60,462 bases of DNA from an uncultured Pseudomonadota bacterium (GTDB lineage Bacteria; Myxococcota_A; Bradymonadia; Bradymonadales; GCA-2716585): assembly GCA_937123825.1 (NCBI GenBank), contig CAKZKQ010000735.1, positions 1-60,462 on the forward strand, in the 5' to 3' direction. Below, piece after piece: positions 1 to 7,522 of this stretch. A program made the translations under genes and the position numbers. The notes under the pieces are model-generated. The model ran no database searches. It was not told where the DNA came from and was given only the letters and a program-made list of their open reading frames with translations. Within the stretch, counting starts at the first letter, position 1. The number at the start of each line of letters is the position of its first letter.

Positions 1-269
1 TGGGTTTTGCGTCAGGTCGTGAGCGGCTTGATGGCCTGTGGTTCATCGCTGAGTGTTTCGGCGTCTGACATCCATCATTGCTCGCCCCAAACCCGCGGCT
101 TGTCACTGAGAACTTCCCATTTGCTCGCCTCAAAGCAAGCCTTCCGTCTGCAGCTTGGCATCAAACGGAACAATGCCACCAATTTGGGGCAAGCAACGAC
201 AGCAAACACCGAACCGTTCATCGATGAGTCACAGGCCATCAAGCCGCCCACGACCTGACGCAAAACCCA
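1..269. repeat. Long imperfect inverted repeat (about 100-base arms)
   Basis: The first ~55 bases are nearly the reverse complement of bases 213-269; position 1 pairs with 269 and TTTTGCGTCAGGTCGTG is matched by its complement near 250-265. After a shift of a few bases the similarity continues inward (GCCCCAA near 84 against TTGGGGC near 184). The centre near 120-150 has a small TTGCT...AGCAA hairpin. The left arm starts at the window edge and may extend further. No transposase is nearby, so this could be a MITE-like element or a structured transcript. The remaining bases 270-411 show nothing recognisable. Confidence 0.6.
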
Positions 270-411
270 AGCAAGTCAAAAAAAAGAGAGAAGAAGCCAC
301 GGGTTTTGGGCGAGCAATAACGGATGGCAGGGGCCTCGGGACGAGCGCAGCTGTAGCAGCGCTACCGCAAGCGAGTTCCGTGGTTCCTGGCGCCGTTAGG
401 GCCGCCCAAAA

Positions 412-762
412 CTAGTATTGGCGGGGGAGCTTGTCGATGTCCACGGTATCGATGGCGAAGCGGATGAGGGCCGAGCGGTTCATTTTGGTGAAGCCTCGGC
501 GTTTGAGTTCTTTGACCAGCGTGTCGATGCGGTCGATGTCGTCCATGTAGAGCGAGATGCTGACGACTTTGTAGTGGGAGGGTCGGGCCTTCTTGGGGCC
601 ACCGTGGGCCATGGCCGGGACGGGGCTGTGGTGGTGGTTGCCGGGGGCGCCAGCGGCGCTGGGGGCATGTCCGGGCGTGAAGAAAGTGTCCCGCAACACC
701 GCATCCTCTTCGAGGAAGGGGTCGGAGGCCATCACGCGTTCCTCGTCCTTTTTATCGGCCAT
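412..762 (-). CDS. Ribbon-helix-helix DNA-binding protein, partner of the upstream ParA
   Basis: A 116-residue protein with a disordered, His/Pro-rich first half and a C-terminal block (about residues 63-116) that looks like a ribbon-helix-helix fold: a basic beta strand (KVVSISLYMDDIDRID), a helix with Lys/Arg, then NRSALIRFAIDTV. It begins 45 bases after the ParA gene, so the two are probably co-transcribed. Small RHH proteins with disordered tails (ParG, omega type) are the centromere-binding partners and autorepressors of some ParA ATPases, and I infer that role here. The GGTGA ribosome site is weak. The alternative is an ordinary CopG/Arc-type repressor. Confidence 0.65.
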   Translation of the reverse strand: MADKKDEERVMASDPFLEEDAVLRDTFFTPGHAPSAAGAPGNHHHSPVPAMAHGGPKKARPSHYKVVSISLYMDDIDRIDTLVKELKRRGFTKMNRSALIRFAIDTVDIDKLPRQY

Positions 763-807
763 GATGATTCACCGTATATGGGCGCTGGTGCATGTGCGCC
801 CTGGCCG

Positions 808-1965
808 TCAAGCCACGTTTTGCTTTGAGTCGGCTTGGTTGATGACCCAATCGACCAGGCGCTTGTAGTCGCGCGCGCCGTGGCTGTCGGGTGCGTACTC
901 AAAGATGGTCTTCTTGTGACTGGGCGCCTCTTTGAGGCGAGTGTTGACCCGGATGGGGGGCAGCACCTTGTCTTTGAAGTAGCCTTTGAGGGTGTTGACG
1001 GCTTCGTTGCTGATCTTGTTGCGTCGATCGTAGAAGGTCGGCAAGATCCCCATGATGCTGATGGGATGCAGGAGGATCCTGTTGACGTTTTTGAGCGTGC
1101 GCAGGATCTGCTTGACCCCCACGAGGCTCAGGAAGTCGCAGCTGACCGGGACGATGATCTGGTCGGCGTACGTCAGGGCGTTCATGTTGAGCAGCGACAA
1201 GCTGGGGCCGCAGTCCATCAAGATGAAGTCGTAGTCCTGAACGTGCGCCATGCGGGCGCTGAGGATCCGCTCGCGGCCCTCATTCATGCGCGCCAGACAG
1301 ATCTCGGCGCTGGCCAGCGTCTCGTTGGAGGTGATGATGTCGAGGTTTTCGCGCACGTTGACCACGCAATCTTCGGGCGCCATCTCCTCGACGATCATAT
1401 GGTAAAGCGAGCGCTCGCCTTTGACCCCCAGACTGACCCCGACGTGCCCCTGGGCATCAAGGTCGACGACCAGGGTGCGCTGTCCGGCGGCGGCCAGTCC
1501 TGCGGCCAGGTTGACCGTGGTGGTGGTCTTGCCGGTGCCGCCTTTCTGGTTGAGGATGGCGATCCGCTTTGGACCGCGCCTCTTGCGCCCAATCTTGGCT
1601 TCCAGGTTGCGGATGACCGGCGAGCGGCACTCCATGGAGCAGAAGTAGTCGGTGTGTTGGCCGACGGTGACCTGCTGGAAGGCGTAGAGTAACTTAAAGG
1701 ACTTGCTGCACGTCTTGCAGTTGACGTGCCCGCTGGACGAGGCATTCCGGGACGGCCTGGCGGCCGTCGGTTGGGGGACTCTGGCGCGGGTGGGCATCGG
1801 CGCCCGGCTGGCCAGCACACCGCCCTGGGCGGCGCGGGCCTTCAACATGCAAGCCTGAGTGCAATAGTAGCTGACCGATCCCTGAGCGTCTCTCTGGACC
1901 TGAAAGCTGAACTTCACCTCAAATCGGCGCCCACAAACGTGGCATCCTTGAAGCGCGACGGCCAT
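808..1965 (-). CDS. ParA-family ATPase with two N-terminal zinc-finger-like modules
   Basis: A 385-residue protein. Residues 131-138 (KGGTGKTT) form the deviant Walker A motif of ParA/MinD ATPases, followed by VVDLDAQGH and FILMDCGPSLS. Before the ATPase are two Cys4 modules: C8-x2-C11 with C35-x3-C39, and C83-x2-C86 with C109-x3-C113, each with an aromatic before the third Cys (YYC, YFC). They resemble treble-clef/MYM-type fingers and look like a tandem duplication split by a Pro/Ala/Arg linker. ParA ATPases bind DNA or cargo non-specifically when ATP-loaded; the fingers may add a DNA or protein contact. The start has AAGGAG six bases upstream. It probably forms a partition or positioning module with the downstream RHH protein. 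Confidence 0.85.
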   Translation of the reverse strand: MAVALQGCHVCGRRFEVKFSFQVQRDAQGSVSYYCTQACMLKARAAQGGVLASRAPMPTRARVPQPTAARPSRNASSSGHVNCKTCSKSFKLLYAFQQVTVGQHTDYFCSMECRSPVIRNLEAKIGRKRRGPKRIAILNQKGGTGKTTTTVNLAAGLAAAGQRTLVVDLDAQGHVGVSLGVKGERSLYHMIVEEMAPEDCVVNVRENLDIITSNETLASAEICLARMNEGRERILSARMAHVQDYDFILMDCGPSLSLLNMNALTYADQIIVPVSCDFLSLVGVKQILRTLKNVNRILLHPISIMGILPTFYDRRNKISNEAVNTLKGYFKDKVLPPIRVNTRLKEAPSHKKTIFEYAPDSHGARDYKRLVDWVINQADSKQNVA

Positions 1966-2004
1966 GGCAAACTCCTTCGCTCGACCAAGCGACCTTCCTG
2001 GTCT

Positions 2005-2091
2005 GGGCCCGCCTGAAGGGCCCTTGGATCAAACGGGATCCCCCTTCGGCTTTGATCCCGTTCGCAACGGACTCCATAAAAAACAGAGTCC
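2005..2091 (-). promoter_or_regulatory. Three consecutive stem-loops in the parA leader
   Basis: Between the predicted promoter and the ParA start lie three perfect stems: GGACTC/GAGTCC (2069-2074 with 2086-2091), AACGGGATC/GATCCCGTT (2032-2040 with 2054-2062) and GGGCCC/GGGCCC (2005-2010 with 2018-2023). They would sit in the 5' untranslated RNA, or serve as DNA operators or a centromere for the RHH protein. Which of these applies cannot be decided from sequence. Confidence 0.5.
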
Positions 2092-2097
2092 ACCGTT

Positions 2098-2127
2098 ATC
2101 CTAGCCGCGATTGCCGATCCAGGTCAA
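2098..2127 (-). promoter_or_regulatory. Predicted sigma-70-type promoter of the ParA/RHH operon
   Basis: On the minus strand TTGACC (2127-2122) and TAGGAT (2103-2098) are separated by 18 bases. Transcription would start near 2090, just before the first leader stem. Confidence 0.45.
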
Positions 2128-2130
2128 CAG

Positions 2131-2164
2131 AAAAAACTTGACAAGCACCGTGGTTCTGATCAAG
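2131..2164 (-). terminator. Possible intrinsic terminator of the aromatic biosynthesis fusion gene
   Basis: On the minus strand a short stem CTTGA/TCAAG (2164-2160 with 2141-2137) is followed by six T residues (2136-2131). The stem is short, so this is tentative. A stronger stem, AGCCTGTC/GACGGGCT with one G-T pair, lies slightly nearer the gene. Confidence 0.35.
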
Positions 2165-2217
2165 CCGCCGCACCAAGCCCGTCATAGACAGGCTCGACGA
2201 TCAAACTTGCGCGCCGC

Positions 2218-4263
2218 TCATGATTGGCTGATCGCCTCCATAAGCTGGGCAAAACGCTCCGGTCGCAGCGCTTGTGGCCCGTCGCTAAGGGCCTCCTCTG
2301 GCTTTGGATGGACCTCAACCATGATGCCGTGGGCCCCGGCCGCCAACGCCGCGCGAGACATCGGGGTGATCCATCGCCATGTGCCGCACGCATGGGCCGG
2401 GTCCACGATGATGGGCAAGTGGGTGCGCTCTCTCACCACGGGCACCGCCGAGAGATCGAGGGTGTTGCGCGTGGCGGTCTCAAAGGTCCGAATGCCGCGC
2501 TCGCACAAAAAGACCTGCTGGTTGCCGCGCGCCAGGATGTACTCGGCCGCCGCCAACCACTCGTCGATGGAGGCCATCATGCCGCGCTTGAGCATCACCG
2601 GCCGATCCACCTTGCCCACCTCCTTCAAGAGGGCAAAGTTCTGCATGTTGCGCGCCCCGATCTGCAAAATGTCCGCCTTGCGGGCCACCGCCTCCACGTC
2701 CGAGGGATGCAAGACCTCCGTCACGATGGGCAACCCCACCGCCGCGCCCACCTCGGCCAGGATGTCGAGCCCCTCAAAGCCCAGCCCCTGGAAGGAGTAG
2801 GGCGACGTGCGGGGCTTGAAACACCCACCGCGCAGGATGTCGGCGCCCTGCTCTTTGACCGCCCTGGCCGCAGCCATCAACTGCTCGCGCGACTCCACCG
2901 AGCACGGCCCGGCGATCACCACCGGACGGTCCCCGCCGATCACCACGTTGCCCACGGTGATCTTGGAGTCTTCGGCCCGGCCCACACGCGAGGCCAACCG
3001 GTAGGGCTTCTTCTCCAGCGCCGCCAGGACGTCGTCGTCGGGGGCCTTTTGGGACGCGGGCGCGGGGCTGGCCACCACCGAGATCTCGGCGCGCTTTGGC
3101 TGCGCGGGCTTGGCCTTGGCCACAGTGCGCGCCGGGTACGACCCCAGCACCTTCAACAGGCTGGTCGAGGCCGCCAGCGCCCGCAGCGCCGCCACGACCT
3201 GCGGATCGGCCACGTTGCCCTCAAAGTCCACGTAAAAGAGGTACTCCCAGGGCGTACCGGGCCGGGGGCGCGACTCCAGCTTGGTCATGTTCAAGTGGTG
3301 CTCGGCCAGGACGTTGATGCAGCGCACCAGCGCCCCATCCTCGTGCCGGGTGGCAAAAATCAGCGAGGTCTTGGTGGGGATCCGGGCGTCGACGGCGATG
3401 GGCTTGGCGGCGGCGACCACAAAGCGGGTGTAGTTGGCCTTCTGGTTGGCGATGCCGCGCTTGAGGATGTGCAGACCAAAGCGCTTGGCGGCCTCGGCGC
3501 TGGCCACCGCCGCCTGGGTCGGGTCCTGCTCGTCGCGCACGCGGCGCACGGCCATGGCGGTGTCCGTGAAGGCCTCCACCTTGCAATCGGCCAGCCCGCC
3601 CAGAAACTCGGTGCACTGGGCCAGCGCCTGGGGATGGGAAAAGATCCGCTTGACCTCGTGCAGCGGCATCGGCCCCAGCGAGACCAGGCAGTGATCGACC
3701 GGCTGGATCTCTTCGCCCACCAGGGCCAGCTCCATCCGCGCCAACAAATCGTAGGCATCGTTGATGGACCCGGCGGTGGTGTTCTCGATCGGCAGCATCG
3801 CATAGTCGGCGCCGCCGGCCTGGACCGCCTCCAGCATCTGACGGAAGGTGTTGTAGCCCTTGCAGACCAGCTCCACGTTGCGGGCCGAGAAGTGGCGGAT
3901 GGCGGCCAAATGGCTGTAGGCCCCGTGGGTGCCCTGAAAAGCCACCACGACCTGCTCCTGGGCGGCGCGCTCGGGGTTGTCCTGGTTGACCAGGGCCTCC
4001 TGCTGGGTCCGCAGCGAGTGCTCAAGGACTTTTTTGTAGAGCTCGGCCACAAAAAACCCGTCCAAGCCCGCCGAGCGCCCCAACTGCGCCACGCGCGCCA
4101 GCAACTCCTCCTCGCGCCCCATGTCCCGCAACGGGGCCTGCGGCGAGGACTTCAGGCTGGCCACTTCGGCCACGACCTTCATGCGCTCTGCCAGCGCCTC
4201 CACAACCTTCTGATCCACTTCGTCGAGGCGATCCCTCAACGCACCAAGCTTCTGGTCTGCCAC
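2218..4263 (-). CDS. Fused chorismate mutase - prephenate dehydratase - ACT - DAHP synthase
   Basis: A 681-residue multifunctional enzyme. Residues 1-90 are an AroQ-type chorismate mutase (LRDRLDEVDQKVVEALAERM); 105-283 a prephenate dehydratase (VAFQGTHGAYSHLA, NTTAGSI, the catalytic TRF in NYTRFVV); 297-375 an ACT domain with the phenylalanine-sensing ESRP motif; after a Pro/Ala linker, 430-681 a type I DAHP synthase (VIAGPCSVES, LRGGCFKPRTSPYSFQG, KRGMMAS, DPAHACG). It would perform the first committed step of the shikimate pathway and both steps from chorismate to phenylpyruvate, so one ACT domain could let phenylalanine feed back on both ends. GTG start with GAAGGAGA eight bases upstream. 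CM-PDT and CM-DAHPS fusions are common; having both in one chain is unusual. Confidence 0.93.
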   Translation of the reverse strand: MADQKLGALRDRLDEVDQKVVEALAERMKVVAEVASLKSSPQAPLRDMGREEELLARVAQLGRSAGLDGFFVAELYKKVLEHSLRTQQEALVNQDNPERAAQEQVVVAFQGTHGAYSHLAAIRHFSARNVELVCKGYNTFRQMLEAVQAGGADYAMLPIENTTAGSINDAYDLLARMELALVGEEIQPVDHCLVSLGPMPLHEVKRIFSHPQALAQCTEFLGGLADCKVEAFTDTAMAVRRVRDEQDPTQAAVASAEAAKRFGLHILKRGIANQKANYTRFVVAAAKPIAVDARIPTKTSLIFATRHEDGALVRCINVLAEHHLNMTKLESRPRPGTPWEYLFYVDFEGNVADPQVVAALRALAASTSLLKVLGSYPARTVAKAKPAQPKRAEISVVASPAPASQKAPDDDVLAALEKKPYRLASRVGRAEDSKITVGNVVIGGDRPVVIAGPCSVESREQLMAAARAVKEQGADILRGGCFKPRTSPYSFQGLGFEGLDILAEVGAAVGLPIVTEVLHPSDVEAVARKADILQIGARNMQNFALLKEVGKVDRPVMLKRGMMASIDEWLAAAEYILARGNQQVFLCERGIRTFETATRNTLDLSAVPVVRERTHLPIIVDPAHACGTWRWITPMSRAALAAGAHGIMVEVHPKPEEALSDGPQALRPERFAQLMEAISQS

Positions 4264-4456
4264 GTGTCGTCTCCTTCAATGTGCGGTCTGCGCCGCATCA
4301 ACCGTCCCATAAAAGGGTTCACGACAACAACCCCCAGAGTCAAAGCCGCCGGGCGCCACGCGACGGGTTGGCCAAACGCACCGCGGCCCTCGGGGAAACA
4401 CAAGACCCCAGTGAGGCGCCCAAACCCCACATGTGACGTTCTGCGTCAGCCGATGC

Positions 4457-4470
4457 CACAGTTTACTGTG
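4457..4470. promoter_or_regulatory. Palindrome CACAGT-TT-ACTGTG, possible operator
   Basis: A perfect 6+6 inverted repeat lies between the aromatic fusion gene (minus) and the M15 peptidase gene (plus). Read on the minus strand it directly follows TTGTCA, the same arrangement as the palindromic promoter at 57235-57263. The rest of 4264-4628 holds no gene. Confidence 0.4.
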
Positions 4471-4542
4471 ACAAGAAGTCACGGGTGAAGGGGATTCGCG
4501 TGCGGGCGGCGTGGTCAAGTGTCCCCAAATGAGGCATGATCC

Positions 4543-4558
4543 TGGCACGAAGTTTGGA
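4543..4558 (+). promoter_or_regulatory. Sigma-54-like promoter candidate
   Basis: TGGCAC, five bases, then TTGGA resembles the -24/-12 consensus (TGGCAC-N5-TTGCW) with one mismatch in the -12 element. It lies about 70 bases before the lipoprotein gene at 4629. Confidence 0.3.
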
Positions 4559-4628
4559 TTACTAAAGTGGCTGTAGGGAGTAGACAAAGGCGTTAAGTCG
4601 ATCATCAAACCCACCATGGAAGGGCACC

Positions 4629-6572
4629 ATGTCCAAGTTCAACCTCACCGTCCGCATCCTCTTTGCGCTCTTGACGGCCACCGCCATGACGGCGTGTGTC
4701 GCCGACTCGGGCACCATCGACGAAGAAGCAGGGATCGGCACGGAGTCCGAACCTGTCCCGCTGGACGACGAAGACCTGGACGACTACTGGGAGCGCTCGG
4801 AGGTGGAGCAGCAGAGCGTCTCCAAGAGCGCCAGCACGGTCGGTGACCTGATCCGGGAGCGGGCCTGCTCGACCGGCCCCAGCCAGGGCCTCAACGTCCA
4901 GATCGCCGAGGAACTCAATTGCATCCAGCCCGGCATGTTCCAGAGCATCAACGACCTGAGCAACGTGCGCTTTGGCGCCGGGGCCAACCCCTTCCTGCAA
5001 AAGAACGCCGCCGACGCCCTGCGCCGCGCCGTCAACCAGAAGCCCGGCGCCACGCTGCAGATCAACTCCAGTTGGCGCTCGGTCGTCCAGCAGCACATCC
5101 TCAAAAGCTGGGAGGGCTCTTGTGGCATCAGCATCGCCGCGCGCCCCGGCCGCAGCAACCACGAGTCGGGTCTGGCCATCGACATCCCGCTGAGCTTCAT
5201 CGGCGAGCTGCGCGGCGCTGGCTGGCGCTGGTACTGTGACCGCACCAACGGCGGCCGCAGCGCCGGCTGCCGCGACGTGCCCCACTGGGAGTACTCGGGC
5301 ACCGACATCCGCCGCCAGGGCGTCAGAGCCTTCCAGCGGCTGTGGAACCACGCCAACCCCAACGACAAAATCGCCGAAGACGGCGCTTACGGCCCCCAAA
5401 CCGCGCGCCGCATCAACATGGCGCCCCTTGGCGGCTTCTCCACCGGCACCACCTGCGGCAGCCCCAACACCGCCCCCGAGCCGCCCCAACAGGACGATCC
5501 CCCTCAGCAGGACGATCCGCCCCAGCAGCAAGATCCGCCCAACGTCGATCAACTGGTCCTCGAAGGCTTCATGAACGACGCCCAGGGCCGCTCCACCGGC
5601 ACCCCGGCCAAGATCTGGCGCCCCCGGGCCAACCTCCAGGCCTGCTCAAGCTGGTCCATCAACGAAAACTTCTCCAGCGGCCGCTTCAACGTCCACCGCT
5701 ACACCACCCCGATCGTCGTCGGTGGCCAGATCACCATCAGCCTCAACCGCACCGCGGGCTCCTGGGCCCCGGCCATCTTTGTGGTCGATGATCGCGGCGA
5801 GCTGATCTATGCAGGCGATGCGGGCGCCGGACACCCCAACGTGGGGGCGCAGACCGGGGCCGATGGCCGCAGCGGCGCGGTGGCCTCCGTCACCCTGGAC
5901 GTCGAGCAGATCAGCGGCATGCACGTCTTTGTCACCTCCTGGCAGACGGCCGACTCGGGCCTGCGCGACAGCATCACCCGCAGCGCCCGCTACACCCTGA
6001 GCATGGAGCAGACCTGCGAGCGCCCCGACTCCGGCGACGCCTACGTCGGCCTGAGCCACGACGGCCTGGAGATCCCCCGCGCCGGGCTCACCAACCCCAC
6101 CCTGCGCAGCGTCCACGGCGTCTCCACCGAGGCCTACGGCAGCGTCATCAACTCCGGCGGCCTGCTCTTTGTCCGCGGCAAGGTCAGCTGGTTCGGCGGC
6201 CCCAACGACACCGGCGTCAGCCGCACCGAGACCGGCGCCCTGACCGGCGAAAACCTCCGCTCGCTCAACAACCCCACCAACCCCACCAGCTCCGACCTGG
6301 CCTCGCGGCCCGCCGACTACTACTACGTCGCCATGCGCTGGAGCTACGCCAATGGCGGCGGCAGCGTCTGGCGCAACAAGCGCATCCTCATGGTCAACCC
6401 CGAAAACGGCAAAGCCGTCGTCCTGCGCCCCGTCGATTGGGGACCCAACATCCGCACGCGCCGCATCATCGACGTCTCCCCCCAGGCGCTGCGTGACCTG
6501 GGCATGAGCACCGACGAGAACGCCCTGGTGGCCTTTGTCAAAGACGACACCCCCCTGGGCGTGGTCCGCTGA
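4629..6572 (+). CDS. Secreted lipoprotein with M15/VanY-type D,D-peptidase and peptidoglycan-binding-like domain
   Basis: A 647-residue protein with a lipoprotein signal (TACV, Cys23). Residues ~100-225 carry the zinc-ligand pattern of M15 (VanY/D-Ala-D-Ala carboxypeptidase) peptidases: H178 and D185 in SNHESGLAIDIP and H219 in DVPHWEYS. A short PG_binding_1-like repeat follows (GVRAFQRLWN...DGAYGPQTARRI), then a repeated PPQQDD linker and a ~350-residue C-terminal part that I do not recognise; it begins with an all-beta, PPC-like stretch. The family trims peptidoglycan peptides, so a cell-wall remodelling or prey-wall lytic role is inferred. It has no close operon partner. A possible sigma-54-like promoter is noted upstream. 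Confidence 0.8.
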   Translation: MSKFNLTVRILFALLTATAMTACVADSGTIDEEAGIGTESEPVPLDDEDLDDYWERSEVEQQSVSKSASTVGDLIRERACSTGPSQGLNVQIAEELNCIQPGMFQSINDLSNVRFGAGANPFLQKNAADALRRAVNQKPGATLQINSSWRSVVQQHILKSWEGSCGISIAARPGRSNHESGLAIDIPLSFIGELRGAGWRWYCDRTNGGRSAGCRDVPHWEYSGTDIRRQGVRAFQRLWNHANPNDKIAEDGAYGPQTARRINMAPLGGFSTGTTCGSPNTAPEPPQQDDPPQQDDPPQQQDPPNVDQLVLEGFMNDAQGRSTGTPAKIWRPRANLQACSSWSINENFSSGRFNVHRYTTPIVVGGQITISLNRTAGSWAPAIFVVDDRGELIYAGDAGAGHPNVGAQTGADGRSGAVASVTLDVEQISGMHVFVTSWQTADSGLRDSITRSARYTLSMEQTCERPDSGDAYVGLSHDGLEIPRAGLTNPTLRSVHGVSTEAYGSVINSGGLLFVRGKVSWFGGPNDTGVSRTETGALTGENLRSLNNPTNPTSSDLASRPADYYYVAMRWSYANGGGSVWRNKRILMVNPENGKAVVLRPVDWGPNIRTRRIIDVSPQALRDLGMSTDENALVAFVKDDTPLGVVR

Positions 6573-6709
6573 CACAGCCCCCCCCACCAGCCTGCGCAAT
6601 CCCCCCCGCGCAGGCCATCCCCCAACCCCTCCCAAACCCACCCCACAATCTTTGACGTCCCCGACACTCTTTGGCACCTTGATTGAGAGTTCCAGATGAG
6701 GCCAGTGGA

Positions 6710-7522
6710 TTGATCAAACACACCATCAAAAACCTCGCATCCTGCCCCCTGGCGTGGCTGCTCGCCATGACCCTGGTGCTGGGCGCCTGCCGCGCAGAGC
6801 TCTACCACGGCCTGGGCGAAGACGAGGCCAACGAGGCGGTGGCGGTGCTCGACGAACAGGGGATCGAGGCCCACAAAGAGGCCGACCCCGGCAGCGACCT
6901 CTGGATGCTGACCGTGGCCCCAAACCAACGCGCGCAGGCCTGGCGCGCCATGCAAGAGGCGGGCTTGCCCCGACGCTCCTCAAGCGGCGTCGAGACCATC
7001 TTCCCCCGCTCCGGCCTGCTGCCCTCCCCCGCCGAAGAGCGCGCGCTGCTCCAAGCCGCCACCGCAGGCGACCTGGAACGCTCGCTCCAATCCATCCCCG
7101 GCGTCCTCGACGCCCGCGTTCACCTGGTCATGCCCGCCCCCGGACGGCTCCAACCCCCCGGCTCGCCGTTGCCCAGCGCCAGCGCATCGGTGCTGATCAA
7201 AACGCGCCCAGAAGCCACCCTCAAAACCTCCGAGATCACCGCCCTGCTCATCGGCGCCGTGCCCGCACTCGAACCCGACGCGGTCCGAGTCGTCATCACA
7301 CAGGCCGCCACACCTTCCGCAGCACAAAACACCGCCGCCACCGTCCCCGTCGGCCCCTTTGAAGTCGCCGTCGGATCCGCACAGGCCCTCAAGTGGACCC
7401 TGAGCGGCCTGCTGCTCTCCATCCTGGTCCTGTGCGGCGTTGCGCTGGCCATGACGCTGGGACACCGCCGCAGACGCCTCCAGACAGCCCAAAACCTCCA
7501 AGCGGCCCAAAACCAACCATGA
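6710..7522 (+). CDS. sctJ: Type III secretion inner-ring lipoprotein SctJ (YscJ/PrgK family)
   Basis: About 270 residues from the TTG at 6710 (GAGG eight bases upstream); a TTG at 6683 is also in frame. It has a lipoprotein signal (LVLGAC) and the family's ELYHGLGEDEANEAVAVLDEQGIEA opening, the first ring-building motif. The second ring motif (LERSLQSIPGVLDARVHLVMP ... ASVLIKTRP ... ITALLIGAVPALEPDAVRVVITQ) is also clear. A transmembrane helix near the C-terminus (LSGLLLSILVLCGVALAM) is followed by a basic tail. SctJ forms the inner-membrane ring of the injectisome with SctD. Its stop overlaps the start of the next gene (ATGA), so the four genes are translationally coupled. Confidence 0.9.
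   Translation: MIKHTIKNLASCPLAWLLAMTLVLGACRAELYHGLGEDEANEAVAVLDEQGIEAHKEADPGSDLWMLTVAPNQRAQAWRAMQEAGLPRRSSSGVETIFPRSGLLPSPAEERALLQAATAGDLERSLQSIPGVLDARVHLVMPAPGRLQPPGSPLPSASASVLIKTRPEATLKTSEITALLIGAVPALEPDAVRVVITQAATPSAAQNTAATVPVGPFEVAVGSAQALKWTLSGLLLSILVLCGVALAMTLGHRRRRLQTAQNLQAAQNQP

Noticed and set aside
2224..4488. Long open plus-strand frame opposite the aromatic fusion gene
   Set aside because: The minus strand encodes a clear multi-domain enzyme; the other strand stays open only because GC-rich codons give few stops. Its protein is His/Arg/Gly-rich with no domain.
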